64,000 bases of DNA from contig NZ_SCMX01000036.1 of assembly GCF_005503625.1 (NCBI RefSeq), forward strand, positions 1 through 64,000, given 5' to 3'. A program made the position numbers and the translations under genes. Positions 31,196 to 40,932 of the stretch are shown here, in pieces (position 1 is the first letter of the stretch; each line of letters begins with the position of its first letter). The stretch comes from Cupriavidus sp. 2SB. Lineage in GTDB: Bacteria; Pseudomonadota; Gammaproteobacteria; Burkholderiales; Burkholderiaceae. Below the pieces are notes generated by a model. It had not been told where the DNA came from and searched no databases. It saw only the letters and a program-made list of their open reading frames with translations.

Positions 31196-32241
31196 CGGTG
31201 CATCCCCTCGAAATGAATGCGGGGGTCCACCATCACGTAGCAGACATCGGAAATCAGGCGCGTCACCAGGCCGATCAGCGTGAACAGGTACAACGTGCCG
31301 AGTACCACCGGATAATCGCGGCGCAGCACGGCTTCATAGGAGAGCAGGCCCAGGCCATCGAGCGAGAACAGCGTCTCGATCAGCAGCGAACCCGTGAAAA
31401 AGGCGCCAATGAACGCCGCAGGAAATCCGGTGACCAGCGGAATCAGTGCATTGCGGAACACGTGCTTCCACAGTACGCGCCGTTCGGACAGGCCCTTGGC
31501 CCGTGCCGTCAGCACGTACTGCTTGCGGATTTCCTCGAGAAACGCGTTCTTGGTCAGCATCGTCACCACCGCGAAGCTGCCGACCACCGACGCCGTGATC
31601 GGCATGACCAGGTGCCACAGGTAGTCCATGACCTTGCCCATCAGCGAAAGCTGTTCCCAGTTGTCCGAGGTCAGGCCGCGCAACGGGAACCATTGCAGGA
31701 ACGTGCCGCCACCGAACAGCACCAGCAGCAGCACACCCAGCACGAAGCCGGGAATCGCGTAGCCCACCAGCACGATCATCGTACTGATGACATCGAAGCG
31801 CGTGCCCGCCCGGATCGCTTTCGAGATGCCGAGCGGCACCGATATCAGGTAGGTCAGGAAAAAAGTCCACAGCCCCAGGCTGATGGATACCGGCATTTTC
31901 GACTTCACCAGTTCCCAGACGCTGCGGTGCTGGAAATAGCTCTGGCCCAGGTCGAACTGGGCAAAGCGCTTGAGCATCATGAAATAACGTTCGAGCGGCG
32001 GCTTGTCGAAGCCGTAGAGCGCCTGGATTTCCTTGATCTTCTCGGGGTCCACGCCACGCCGGCCGCGGTACTCCGCCCCGCCGCCGCTGGCTTCCGCGGC
32101 GCCGCCACGGCCCTTCATCTCCATCATCATCTGTTCGACCGGACCGCCCGGCACGAACTGGATCACGATGAACGTCAGCGTGATGACCCCTACCAGCGTG
32201 GGGATCATCAGCAGGATTCGCTTCAGCAGATAGGCAAGCAT
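31192..32241 (-). CDS. yejB: Peptide ABC transporter permease (YejB-type)
   Basis: The 349-residue permease has six predicted membrane segments. The N-terminus MLAYLLKRILLMIPTLVGV is typical of OppB/DppB-type subunits, and the coupling motif TARAKGLSERRVLWKHVFRN is present. A glycine-rich insertion (KGRGGAAEASGGGAEYRGRRG, near residues 43-63) follows the first segment and matches the YejB subgroup. It follows yejA by 15 bp and overlaps yejE. Confidence 0.92.
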   Translation of the reverse strand: MLAYLLKRILLMIPTLVGVITLTFIVIQFVPGGPVEQMMMEMKGRGGAAEASGGGAEYRGRRGVDPEKIKEIQALYGFDKPPLERYFMMLKRFAQFDLGQSYFQHRSVWELVKSKMPVSISLGLWTFFLTYLISVPLGISKAIRAGTRFDVISTMIVLVGYAIPGFVLGVLLLVLFGGGTFLQWFPLRGLTSDNWEQLSLMGKVMDYLWHLVMPITASVVGSFAVVTMLTKNAFLEEIRKQYVLTARAKGLSERRVLWKHVFRNALIPLVTGFPAAFIGAFFTGSLLIETLFSLDGLGLLSYEAVLRRDYPVVLGTLYLFTLIGLVTRLISDVCYVMVDPRIHFEGMHR

Positions 32242-32256
32242 TGGCCTTCGGTATCC

Positions 32257-34140
32257 TTACTGCGTCTTGGGCGCGAGGTCGCTGCGCCACCAGTTGGAGA
32301 GAATCCAGCCCTCCGCGGTGTAGAAATACGGCAGGCGCGTCGGGTACGACAGCTCCTTGCGGTACGACACACGGTGGGACGCACTGTACCAGTTCGGCAC
32401 GATGTAGTACCCATGCATCAGCACACGGTCGAGTGCCCGGCCCGCCACGATCAGGTCATCGCGCGATTCGGCGTGCAGCACGGCGTCCACCAGCTTGTCC
32501 ACCGCCGGGGACTTGAGCCCGAACAGGTTGTCCGAGCCCGGCGTGCCGGCCGCCTCGGCCGTAAAGCGGTCGCGCAGTTCGTTGCCCGGGCTTTGGGAGT
32601 CCGGGAAGCGAATCGACACCATGTCGAAATCGAAATCTTCCAGCCGCTTCTGGTACAGCGCGAAGTCCGTGGTGCGCTGATGCACCTGGATGCCGAGCTT
32701 TTCCAGGTTCCGCACGTAGGCGGTAATCACGCGGCTCATCGCGCCGCCATCGTCAAGGAATTCGAAGACGAGTGGTTCGCCCTTGGCGTTGCGCAGCGCG
32801 CCGTCGGCGTAGGTCCAGCCGGCCTGCGCCAGCAGACGCCGGGCGTCGCGAAGGTTGTCACGCAACGAGCGTGGCGGGTTGGTGGTGGGCTGCACCACAT
32901 CCACGCCAAACACTTCCGGCGGCAGTTCGTGACGCAGTGGTTCCAGCAGCTTCAGCTCGCCGGGGCCCGGCTTGCCGTCGAACGTGATGCTCGCGGCCAG
33001 GTCGCTGTTGGAGAACCAGCTGTCGAGCCGCCGATAGGCGCCATAGAACAACTGGCGGTTCAGCCATTCGAAGTCGAGCGCGAGGATCAGCGCCCGGCGT
33101 ACGTTCACGTCCTGGAAAATCGGCTTGCGCATATTCATGACGAAGCCCTGCATCCCGGCGCCGTTCCGGTGCGGAAACTCGGTCTTGATCAGGCTGCCGT
33201 CACGGAACCGCTTGCCGACATAGCTCTTGGCCCAGTTCTTGGAGCGATATTCGACGATCGCATCGAACTCGCCGGCCTTGAATGCCTCGAGCCGGGCGGT
33301 CTCGTCCTTGTAGAGCCGGTAGACCACGCGATTGAAGTTGAACGTGCCTTTGCGCACGGCCAGCTTTGCGCCCCAATAGGCCGGATTGCGCTGGAAAATG
33401 ATGCCGCGCCCGGCGTCGAATCGCTCGATCCGGTACGGGCCGCTGGCCACAGGCTCTTCGAACGTGACCTTCTCGAACGGTACCTTGGCCGTCCATTTCT
33501 TCGAGAAGATCGGCAATTGCCCCACGATCAGCGGCAACTCGGCATTCCGCTGCTTGAAGTCAAACCGTACGGAACGCTCGCCGGTTACCACCACGGCTTT
33601 CACGTCCGAGCACATGCTGCGGTAGCCCGGGCTGGCGGACTTGCTCATCAGCATGTCGTAGGAATACTTGACGTCGGCGGCCAGCACGGGATCGCCATTA
33701 TTGAAGCGCGCCTCGGGACGGATCTGGAACGTGACCGAAAGCTGGTCTGGCGCCACCGTCACGTCGTTGGCCAGCAGGCCATAGGCGCTGGCCGATTCAT
33801 CCGCGCTGCTGATCAGCAGCGTTTCGAACATCAGCGAGGTCAGGCCCGGCGCGGCAGTGCCCTTGAGTGTAAACGGGTTGAACTTGTCGAAACTGGTGCG
33901 GCGGTCCGGATTGGCAAGCGTCAGCGTGCCGCCCTGGGGCGCCGTCGGGTTGACGTAGTCGAAATGCGAGAAATCGGCTTGATACTTGAGGTCGCCATGC
34001 AGCGCGAAGCCATGACCGGCATGAACCGATACGGGAAAACCCGTAGCCATGATCGAAAGCGCCAGACCCCACTGCATCGCCGCGCGTCGACGGAAGCACC
34101 GCCCTGCCGCCCAACGCGGCCAACGTGCATGAATCAGCAT
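32257..34140 (-). CDS. yejA: Peptide ABC transporter substrate-binding protein (YejA-type)
   Basis: This 627-residue periplasmic protein of the SBP_bac_5 family has an N-terminal export signal whose hydrophobic core is [20 protein letters not shown]. The mature start [27 protein letters not shown] is typical of YejA. In E. coli the YejABEF system imports peptides including microcin C. The start at MLIHARW is supported by GGAGG about 11 bp upstream; an internal ATG at residue 22 would give a cleaner signal. The gene is divergent from fabI. Confidence 0.9.
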   Translation of the reverse strand: MLIHARWPRWAAGRCFRRRAAMQWGLALSIMATGFPVSVHAGHGFALHGDLKYQADFSHFDYVNPTAPQGGTLTLANPDRRTSFDKFNPFTLKGTAAPGLTSLMFETLLISSADESASAYGLLANDVTVAPDQLSVTFQIRPEARFNNGDPVLAADVKYSYDMLMSKSASPGYRSMCSDVKAVVVTGERSVRFDFKQRNAELPLIVGQLPIFSKKWTAKVPFEKVTFEEPVASGPYRIERFDAGRGIIFQRNPAYWGAKLAVRKGTFNFNRVVYRLYKDETARLEAFKAGEFDAIVEYRSKNWAKSYVGKRFRDGSLIKTEFPHRNGAGMQGFVMNMRKPIFQDVNVRRALILALDFEWLNRQLFYGAYRRLDSWFSNSDLAASITFDGKPGPGELKLLEPLRHELPPEVFGVDVVQPTTNPPRSLRDNLRDARRLLAQAGWTYADGALRNAKGEPLVFEFLDDGGAMSRVITAYVRNLEKLGIQVHQRTTDFALYQKRLEDFDFDMVSIRFPDSQSPGNELRDRFTAEAAGTPGSDNLFGLKSPAVDKLVDAVLHAESRDDLIVAGRALDRVLMHGYYIVPNWYSASHRVSYRKELSYPTRLPYFYTAEGWILSNWWRSDLAPKTQ

Positions 34141-34355
34141 CCGGTTGCAGACCTCCACAGTGCCCGAGACAGCCCGACGGCTTGTGGCCGGGCGAAGTTG
34201 TGCGACAATTTTACATGCGTTCGGTTGGCGACCAGCCATCCGGACATTCCCTCTACGCGGCGCAACAAAATGCGGGCAATGATTCCCGCCGATGCACCAG
34301 GCCACGGCCCGGTGCACAAAACATGCCCGTCCACACAACCAATCATGGAGTTTCT
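34141..34355. promoter_or_regulatory. Divergent yejA/fabI promoter region
   Basis: On the plus strand TTGTGG (34182-34187) followed after 16-17 bp by GACAAT/ACAATT is a plausible fabI promoter. On the minus strand TAAAAT near 34215-34210 could serve yejA. Neither is strong, and no operator was recognised. Confidence 0.35.
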
Positions 34356-35138
34356 ATGGGATTTCTGGCAGGTAAGCGGATCCTGATCACGGGCTTGCTT
34401 TCCAACCGTTCGATTGCCTACGGCATCGCCTCGGCATGCAAGCGCGAAGGCGCCGAACTGGCCTTCACGTACGTGGGCGAACGGTTCAAGGACCGCATCA
34501 CGGACTTCGCCAAGGAATTCGGTTCCGACATGATCTATGACTGCGACGTCGGCAGCGACGAGCAGATCGCCGCCACGTTCGCCGCATTGGGGCAACGCTG
34601 GGATAAATTCGACGGTTTGGTGCATTCGATCGGCTTCGCGCCGCGCGAAGCCATCGCCGGCGACTTCCTCGACGGCCTGTCGCGCGAAGGCTTCCGCATC
34701 GCCCATGACATCTCGGCCTACAGCTTCCCGGCCATGGCCAAGGCCGCCATGCCGCTGCTGAACGACAAGGCATCGCTGCTCACGCTGACGTACCTCGGCG
34801 CCGAGCGCGTGGTTCCCAACTACAACACGATGGGCCTGGCCAAGGCATCGCTGGAAGCCAGCGTCCGCTACCTGGCATCGGCCGTGGGTCCCAAGGGCAT
34901 GCGCGCCAACGGCATCTCGGCCGGCCCGATCAAGACGCTGGCCGCCTCGGGCATCAAGGATTTCGGCAAGCTGCTGAAGCACTTCGAAGACGTGGCCCCG
35001 ATGCGCCGTAACGTCACGATCGAGGAAGTCGGCAACGTGGCCGCCTTCCTGCTGTCGGACCTGGCCAGCGGCGTGACCGGCGAGATCACGTATGTCGATG
35101 GCGGCTACAACATCGTCGGTACGGCGGTGGAAGAGTAA
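34356..35138 (+). CDS. fabI: Enoyl-[acyl-carrier-protein] reductase [NADH]
   Basis: This is the last enzyme of the fatty-acid elongation cycle, 260 residues. The catalytic residues align exactly with E. coli numbering: Tyr146, Tyr156 and Lys163. Gly93, whose change gives triclosan resistance in E. coli, is present. The cofactor loop [15 protein letters not shown] is intact. GGAG lies before the ATG; an upstream open frame overlapping the yejA promoter is not homologous. A strong hairpin follows the stop. Confidence 0.97.
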   Translation: MGFLAGKRILITGLLSNRSIAYGIASACKREGAELAFTYVGERFKDRITDFAKEFGSDMIYDCDVGSDEQIAATFAALGQRWDKFDGLVHSIGFAPREAIAGDFLDGLSREGFRIAHDISAYSFPAMAKAAMPLLNDKASLLTLTYLGAERVVPNYNTMGLAKASLEASVRYLASAVGPKGMRANGISAGPIKTLAASGIKDFGKLLKHFEDVAPMRRNVTIEEVGNVAAFLLSDLASGVTGEITYVDGGYNIVGTAVEE

Positions 35139-35161
35139 GCGGTTTGGTAGTTTGTTTGCCG

Positions 35162-35196
35162 AATGAAGAAGCGCCCCGTTTGGGCGCTTCTTCATT
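35162..35196 (+). terminator. Terminator after fabI
   Basis: A 15-bp perfect stem (35162-35176 and 35182-35196, loop CGTTT) ends in a T-rich arm 24 bp after the fabI stop. Confidence 0.85.
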
Positions 35197-35377
35197 TGGC
35201 AGGATGTGTATTCGACAAACTATTGGACTTGTCCCGGCGATCCAATTCATCCAATTCTGCGAACACGTCCTGAATTTCGGAAAACTGGCGCCGATTGATC
35301 TGCAGTTGTCCAAGGGCGAGAATCCTCAGCAATGAGGACGTTTGCCAGTCGCTGTCAGGGTCTAGCTCTGCGGGCAC
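35192..35377 (-). CDS. Small protein, possible antitoxin-like C-terminal module
   Basis: A GTG-initiated 61-residue frame is preceded by GGAG at 6 bp and closed upstream by a stop, so it is an independent small gene if real. The core SSLLRILALGQLQINRRQF is a plausible amphipathic helix. It reminds me of the C-terminal segment of Phd-type (prevent-host-death) antitoxins, but the N-terminal DNA-binding part is missing. Its 3' end runs into the fabI terminator. It may be a remnant or a real small protein. Confidence 0.4.
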   Translation of the reverse strand: MPAELDPDSDWQTSSLLRILALGQLQINRRQFSEIQDVFAELDELDRRDKSNSLSNTHPAK

Positions 35378-35433
35378 AATCGGCTCCGGTTAGTAGTTGA
35401 CCCCGAATATAGATTGGGAACTCGTCAACCCGT

Positions 35434-36342
35434 TCACTGCGAAACACCATCCCCCGCCACCTCCAAAATCACCCCCACCGCCCTTTCCGCCGCTGGCGAC
35501 AGCGTCCGCTGGGTCAGCCAGACGACAGCGAACTGCATCGGGATGTCACGGAGTTCGGCAATATCGAGCGGCACGAGGCGCCCTGCCTCCAGTTCTTCAC
35601 GTACCGCGCGGGCGGGGGCGAGCAGCAGCGCGTCGGCATCGCGCACGAGGTGGGTCAGCGCGCGGAAGTCGTTGCTTTCCACCTGGAACGGGAGGTCTTC
35701 GCCGGGCTTGCAGCGCAGTAGCTTGCGCAGGCGTTCATGGGTTTCCGGCGGAAAGACGACGGAGACGAGCGCCGAGGCGCGTACCGTCGCAAGATCCACA
35801 GGCGCGCTGGCCAGCGGATGGCCGGCGCGGACGAAGACGCCGCCGGGGCCGGCTGGCAGGCGCACCACTTCCAGCTCGGCGGCGGTCGGGATCGTGCTGT
35901 GCTCGATCACGACGAAATCGACCTGCTCCGCGTAGAGCGCATCCAGCAACGCACGCGGGTGGCTGACCTCGGTGGCGATACGCAGTTTCGGCCATTGCCG
36001 ATGCAGGGCACCGAGCAGTTCGGGCAACAGAATGGCGGCTGGGAAGGCGCCCAGGCCGATTTGCACGCTGCCGATCTCGTGCTGGCGCACCAAAGCAAGG
36101 TCACGGGCCAGGCAGCCCGATTCAAACAGGATGCGCCGCGCGCGTTCGGTCACCATACGTCCCACCGTGGTCAGCGTGACCCCGCGCGCGCCGCGGTCGA
36201 GCAGCACGGCGCCAGCCTCCTCCTCCAGTGCCTGGATGCTGCGGGTGAGCGCCGGCTGGCTCAGATGCACGCGCCGCGCTGCCGCCGCGAGTGAGCCCTC
36301 CTCGGCCACCGCCACCAGATGTTCGAGCCTCTTCAGATTCAC
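35434..36342 (-). CDS. LysR-family regulator, divergent from the alkylsulfatase gene
   Basis: The 302-residue protein has the LysR helix-turn-helix at the N-terminus (LVAVAEEGSLAAAARRVHLSQPALTRS) and an effector domain beyond residue 90. The GTG start (VNLKRLEHL) is chosen because GGAG stands 8 bp before it; the longer frame runs across the divergent promoter. The intergenic gap of 100 bp to the alkylsulfatase gene holds TGCAAT direct repeats (36363-36368, 36377-36382), possible binding sites. It likely controls that operon. Confidence 0.85.
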   Translation of the reverse strand: MNLKRLEHLVAVAEEGSLAAAARRVHLSQPALTRSIQALEEEAGAVLLDRGARGVTLTTVGRMVTERARRILFESGCLARDLALVRQHEIGSVQIGLGAFPAAILLPELLGALHRQWPKLRIATEVSHPRALLDALYAEQVDFVVIEHSTIPTAAELEVVRLPAGPGGVFVRAGHPLASAPVDLATVRASALVSVVFPPETHERLRKLLRCKPGEDLPFQVESNDFRALTHLVRDADALLLAPARAVREELEAGRLVPLDIAELRDIPMQFAVVWLTQRTLSPAAERAVGVILEVAGDGVSQ

Positions 36343-36442
36343 GTATGCACTCCATGCATCACTGCAATACAAACTTTGCAATTGAATTATAGGTGTGACA
36401 CGCTTCCAATAGACGCTTCGTCCAATCCGAGACTGATTTTCC

Positions 36443-38416
36443 ATGCGCTTCGCTCGCCCCGCCCTGCTGGTTACCGCCTTGCTTACCGCGATGAGTGTCT
36501 CCGCCGCGCCCAAGCCGGCCACTCCCCTGACCGCACAGTCGAATGCCGAATGGCTGCGCAAGCTGCCGTTCTCGGACCGGGCCGACTATGAAGATGCCAG
36601 GCGCGGGCTGGTGGCGCGCTTTCCCGAACGCACGATCAAGGCCGCAGATGGCAGCGTCGCATGGGATTTCGACGCCTATGCCTTCGAGTCCGCCGCCGAT
36701 GCACCAGACACGGTCAATCCCAGCCTCTGGCGACTGGCACAACTGAACAATGAAGCGGGCCTGTTCAAAGTCACCGATCGCGTTTATCAGATCCGTGGCA
36801 ACGACCTGGCCAACATGAACATCATCGAAGGCGACACGGGACTGATCGTCATCGACACGCTGCTGACCGCCGAGACGGCCCGCGCCGCGCTTGATCTCTA
36901 CTATGCGCACCGCCCGCGCAAGCCCATCGTCGCGGTGATCTACACCCACAGCCACGCCGATCACTTCGGCGGCGTGCGCGGCATCGTCAGCGATGCCGAT
37001 GTCAAATCTGGCAAGGTTGCGATCATTGCGCCGCACGGCTTCATGGATGAAGCGGTCAGCGAGAACGTGCTGGCCGGTACGGCCATGAGCCGCCGCGCGC
37101 AGTACATGTACGGCACCAACCTGCCAAAGCGTGCCACCGGCCAGGTGGATACCGGTCTGGGGAAGGCGCTGGCGCGCGGCACCATGACGCTGCTGGCGCC
37201 CACGTCGCTGGTGGAGAAACCGATCGAGACGCGCCGCATCGACGGCGTGGACATCGAGTTTCAGCTGACACCGGGCACCGAGGCGCCGGCAGAGATGAAC
37301 ATCTACCTGCCGCAGTTCCGCACCCTGTGCATCGCCGAGAACGCCGTGCGCACCCAGCACAACCTGCTGACGCTGCGTGGCGCACAGGTGCGCGACGCCA
37401 AGGGCTGGTCGTACTTCCTGGCGCAGTCGCTGCTGCGCTACGGCGACCGCACCGATGTGCTGATCGGCCAGCACCATTGGCCAACCTGGGGCCGTGCAAA
37501 TATCGTCGAGTTGCTGTCCGACCAGCGCGACATGTACGCGTATCTGAACGATCAGACATTGCGGTTGATGAATCTCGGCTACTCGCCCCTTGAGATCGCG
37601 GATCAACTGAAGACCCTGCCGCAGCCGCTCGCCAGCAAGTGGTATGCGCGGGACTACTACGGCTCGGTGAGCCACAACGTCCGCGCCGTGTACCAGCGCT
37701 ACCTGGGCTTCTACGATGGCAACCCGGCGCACCTGAACCCGCTGCCGCCCGAATCCGCCGCGAAGAAGACCATCGAGTGGATGGGCGGTGCCGATGCCGT
37801 GCTGGGCAAGCTGCGCGATGCCTTCGCGCGCGGCGAGTACCGCTGGGTGGCGCAGATCGGCAACGAACTTGTGTTTGCCGATCCATCGAACGAGGCCGCG
37901 CGCGCGCTGCAGGCCGATGCGCTCGAACAGCTCGGCTACCAGAGCGAGAACGCCACGTGGCGCAACATCTATCTGAGCGGCGCGCAGGAACTGCGCGACG
38001 GCGTGCGCAAGTCCACGCAAGGTGCCACAAGTTCGTCCGATCTGGTGCGCGCACTGACGGTGCAGAACTTCTTCGATTTCCTCGCCGTCCGGCTCAATGC
38101 AGACAAGGCCCCCGGCAAGACGATGACGCTGAACTGGCAATTCACGGATCTGGGCCAGCGCTATGCGATGACGCTGCGCAACAGCGCCCTGACCTATGTG
38201 TCCGAAGCCCAGCACACGCAGCCTACCGCCACGGTCACGCTCACCAAGGTCACGCTCGATCAGATCAGCCTGAAGCAACTGACGCTGCCGCAGGCCATCC
38301 AGTCGGGCGCAATCCGGATCGACGGCAACCCGCAGGCCGTGGCAGGCTTGTTCGGCATGCTCGACACGTTCGACAGCAGCTTCAACCTGGTGACGCCGCA
38401 CGGCTATCAGAAATAA
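36443..38416 (+). CDS. Exported alkyl sulfatase, metallo-beta-lactamase fold (SdsA1/BDS1 family)
   Basis: This is a 657-residue periplasmic enzyme with an N-terminal signal peptide ending VSAAP. The metallo-beta-lactamase zinc motif THSHADHFGG lies near residue 170, and EMN/ENAVRTQHNLLTLRG supplies further ligands. A dimerisation domain follows (about 370-510), and then a C-terminal SCP2-like lipid-binding domain (about 530-657). Members hydrolyse sodium dodecyl sulfate and similar alkyl sulfates to alcohol and sulfate. The next gene is a GMC oxidoreductase that could oxidise the released alcohol. Confidence 0.9.
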   Translation: MRFARPALLVTALLTAMSVSAAPKPATPLTAQSNAEWLRKLPFSDRADYEDARRGLVARFPERTIKAADGSVAWDFDAYAFESAADAPDTVNPSLWRLAQLNNEAGLFKVTDRVYQIRGNDLANMNIIEGDTGLIVIDTLLTAETARAALDLYYAHRPRKPIVAVIYTHSHADHFGGVRGIVSDADVKSGKVAIIAPHGFMDEAVSENVLAGTAMSRRAQYMYGTNLPKRATGQVDTGLGKALARGTMTLLAPTSLVEKPIETRRIDGVDIEFQLTPGTEAPAEMNIYLPQFRTLCIAENAVRTQHNLLTLRGAQVRDAKGWSYFLAQSLLRYGDRTDVLIGQHHWPTWGRANIVELLSDQRDMYAYLNDQTLRLMNLGYSPLEIADQLKTLPQPLASKWYARDYYGSVSHNVRAVYQRYLGFYDGNPAHLNPLPPESAAKKTIEWMGGADAVLGKLRDAFARGEYRWVAQIGNELVFADPSNEAARALQADALEQLGYQSENATWRNIYLSGAQELRDGVRKSTQGATSSSDLVRALTVQNFFDFLAVRLNADKAPGKTMTLNWQFTDLGQRYAMTLRNSALTYVSEAQHTQPTATVTLTKVTLDQISLKQLTLPQAIQSGAIRIDGNPQAVAGLFGMLDTFDSSFNLVTPHGYQK

Positions 38417-38440
38417 GAACAGCGGGAGGAGACAGAACTC

Positions 38441-40099
38441 ATGCGCGAGACAACGTTCGACTACATCGTCATCGGCGCCGGTTCGGCGGGCTGCGCGCTG
38501 GCGGGCCGGTTGGCTGACCAACCCGGCCAGACCGTGGCCTTGCTCGAAACCGGGCCGCACGATCATCATCCCAGTGTCTGGACGCCGCTGGCCATTGCCC
38601 GCACCGTTCCCAATGCCGGACCGCGCAACTATGGCCTGCGCACCGTGCCGCAGGCGGGACTCAACGGCCGGCCTTCGTACCAGCCGCGCGGGCGCGGGCT
38701 GGGCGGTAGTTCCTCGATCAACGCGATGCTCTACGTGCGTGGGCATCGCAGCGACTACGACCGCTGGGCCGAACTGGGGGCGGAAGGCTGGGGCTATGAC
38801 GCAGTGCTGCCCTACTTCCGCCGCAGCGAATGCAACCAGCGCAACGCGGGGCGCGACGATGCCTGGCACGGCGGCAGCGGACCGCTGCACGTGAGCGACT
38901 TGCGCACGCCGAATCCATTTTCGCGCCGCTTCGTGCAGGCTGCCGCGCAGGCCGGGCTGCCGCTCAACAACGATTTCAATGGCGCCGAACAGGAAGGCGT
39001 GGGGCTGTATCAGGCCACGCAATACAACGGCGAGCGATGGAATGCGGCGCGCGCCTATCTGCATCGTGGCAATCGTGCCGACGCCGGCTACAACGCGGGG
39101 CGCGCGAATCTCGACGTGATGGTGGATACCCAGGCGCTGCGCATCGTGTTCGAGGGCAAGCGCGCGGTGGGCGTGGAGATCGTGCGTGACGGCCTGCGGC
39201 AGACGCTGCGGGCGCGGCGCGAGGTCATCGTGAGCGCCGGTGCGTTCCATTCGCCGCAGTTGCTGATGGCCTCGGGCATCGGGCCGGGAGATCACCTACG
39301 CAGCCTCGGCATCGACGTGGTGCACGACCTGCCCGGCGTGGGCGAGAACCTGCAGGACCACCTCGATGTGATCATCGGAAAACCCGTGGCGTCGTGGCAC
39401 CTGTACGGCTATTCGCTGCGCGGCGTGGCGCGCATGGCGGGAGAGGTGATGCGCTACCGCTGGCGCCGCACGGGCATGCTGGCCTCGCCGGTGGCAGAGG
39501 CTGGCGCGTTCGTCAAGACGCGTCCGGAGCTTGCCGCGCCCGACCTGCAGCTTCACTTCGCGCCAGCGCTGCTCGGCAATTCGGAAGTCTTCCGTAACGG
39601 CAAGGGCAATGGCCGGCCGGGTCACGGCTACTCGTGCCATGCCTGCGTGCTGCGCCCCGAGAGCCGGGGCACGGTGCGGCTGCAATCGGCGGACATGCGC
39701 GAGACCCCGCTGATCGATCCGCGATTCCTCTCCGCGCCATCGGACCTCGACGGCATGGTGGCGGGCGTGAAGCTGATGCGGCGCATCTTTGCGCAGGCCG
39801 CGCTGGGGGATCGATCAGGCGCCGATCCGCTTGACGCAGTGCTCGGCCCCGGAGAAGGCGACGACCAGGCGATTCGCGATTTCGTGCGCGGGAATGCCGA
39901 CACGATCTATCACCCGGTGGGCACCTGCAAGATGGGGGTCGATGCGATGGCAGTGGTCGATCCGCAACTACGCGTGCACGGCGTGGCGGGACTGCGTGTG
40001 GTGGATGCATCGGTGATGCCCACGCTGATCGGCGGCAACACCAATGCGCCGACCATCATGATCGCGGAGCGGGCTGCCGACCTGCTGCGGCAGGGGTAA
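38441..40099 (+). CDS. GMC-family FAD alcohol/choline dehydrogenase
   Basis: The 552-residue flavoprotein starts with an FAD-binding GxGxxG segment (IVIGAGSAGCALAGRLAD). It has the GMC signatures RGRGLGGSSSINAMLYVRG and SAGAFHSPQLLMASGIG, and the C-terminal HPVGTCKMG and NTNAPTIMIAERAADLL with the active-site His and Asn. The GGAGGAG ribosome-binding site and 25-bp gap show cotranscription with the alkylsulfatase gene. Substrate is inferred as a primary alcohol, perhaps the product of that sulfatase. Confidence 0.88.
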   Translation: MRETTFDYIVIGAGSAGCALAGRLADQPGQTVALLETGPHDHHPSVWTPLAIARTVPNAGPRNYGLRTVPQAGLNGRPSYQPRGRGLGGSSSINAMLYVRGHRSDYDRWAELGAEGWGYDAVLPYFRRSECNQRNAGRDDAWHGGSGPLHVSDLRTPNPFSRRFVQAAAQAGLPLNNDFNGAEQEGVGLYQATQYNGERWNAARAYLHRGNRADAGYNAGRANLDVMVDTQALRIVFEGKRAVGVEIVRDGLRQTLRARREVIVSAGAFHSPQLLMASGIGPGDHLRSLGIDVVHDLPGVGENLQDHLDVIIGKPVASWHLYGYSLRGVARMAGEVMRYRWRRTGMLASPVAEAGAFVKTRPELAAPDLQLHFAPALLGNSEVFRNGKGNGRPGHGYSCHACVLRPESRGTVRLQSADMRETPLIDPRFLSAPSDLDGMVAGVKLMRRIFAQAALGDRSGADPLDAVLGPGEGDDQAIRDFVRGNADTIYHPVGTCKMGVDAMAVVDPQLRVHGVAGLRVVDASVMPTLIGGNTNAPTIMIAERAADLLRQG

Positions 40100-40119
40100 G
40101 CGTCAGCCGCCCGGCCAGA

Positions 40120-40791
40120 TCAGCCCATGTAGATCTGTGCCAGCCCTTCCTTGAGCGCAGCGGAGATTTCGTCATAGCGCCGGCTGATATGGCGCGTGAG
40201 GATCGGGATGCAGCGCTCGGGGTCGCGAGCCTTGAGACCGAGCAGGATGTCGCGGTGGTCGTTCTGGCTCACGCGCCGGTCGCAGCGTTCCATGTCGATC
40301 CAACGCACGAAGCGGATGCGAGCGTTGATATTCTTGAGCACCCGGAGCATCTCCTGGTTGCCTGACATCGCCATCAGCCCCTCGTGGAAGGTCTCGTCGA
40401 GCCTGACGAGTTCTTCCACGCTGCGATCCCCCGGCTCCGGGCCGGTGCTTTCAAGGAAGGCCAGCAGCGCATCGATTTCCTCGTCCTTTGCACGCTCGAT
40501 GGCCAGCCGGAGCGCCTCGGTCTCCACGATCTTGCGCATCTCGTAGAGCGAGAACACTTCCTGCGCGTCGAGGTCGCGGCAGAAGAACCCCTTGCCGGGC
40601 GAGAACCGCAGCAGTCCTTCCATGGTCAGGCGGGTCAGCGCCTCGCGCAGCGGCGTGCGGCTGACGCCCAGGGCACTGGCCAGCACGCCTTCGTTGAGGC
40701 GCTCGCCGGGCTTGAACTCATAGCCCACGCTCATCAGCTTGAGCTTGTCATACACCTGCTCGACGATGCTGTCGGTTGCCACGGTTGCCAC
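40120..40791 (-). CDS. GntR-family regulator, FadR/FCD subgroup
   Basis: The 223-residue protein has a winged helix-turn-helix (LNEGVLASALGVSRTPLREALTRLTMEG) and an all-helical FCD ligand domain with the metal-binding histidines (DETFHEGLM, HRDILLGLKARD, RHISRRYDEI). The GTG start is preferred because AGGA lies 9 bp upstream. It should control the neighbouring Bug, dehydrogenase, RidA and aldolase genes through CCTGTAT-type sites. Confidence 0.85.
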   Translation of the reverse strand: MATVATDSIVEQVYDKLKLMSVGYEFKPGERLNEGVLASALGVSRTPLREALTRLTMEGLLRFSPGKGFFCRDLDAQEVFSLYEMRKIVETEALRLAIERAKDEEIDALLAFLESTGPEPGDRSVEELVRLDETFHEGLMAMSGNQEMLRVLKNINARIRFVRWIDMERCDRRVSQNDHRDILLGLKARDPERCIPILTRHISRRYDEISAALKEGLAQIYMG

Positions 40792-40932
40792 GTTATCGAT
40801 TCCTGTATCTGGTTTTCCAGCGCTCCGGCGCCCGTCGGGCGGCCGGAGAAAGGCTGGAATATACCTGAATCCCGCCCCTGCATCCGCAGCTGTGCACCGG
40901 CCTGAATACAAATCGTGCCGGTGCAACAACCA
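40792..40932. promoter_or_regulatory. GntR upstream region with CCTGTAT-like half-sites
   Basis: CCTGTAT (40802-40808) and CCTGAATACA (40901-40910) resemble the TGTATACA core of FCD regulators. Both lie between the Bug stop and the GntR start, consistent with autoregulation. Confidence 0.35.

Noticed and set aside
31135-34386. A 1083-residue open frame on the plus strand
   Set aside because: It lies opposite yejA and yejB, has an abnormal His/Arg/Gln composition and is a product of high GC content.
36359-39295. A 978-residue open frame on the minus strand
   Set aside because: It is antisense to the alkylsulfatase and GMC oxidoreductase genes, which carry all the recognisable motifs.
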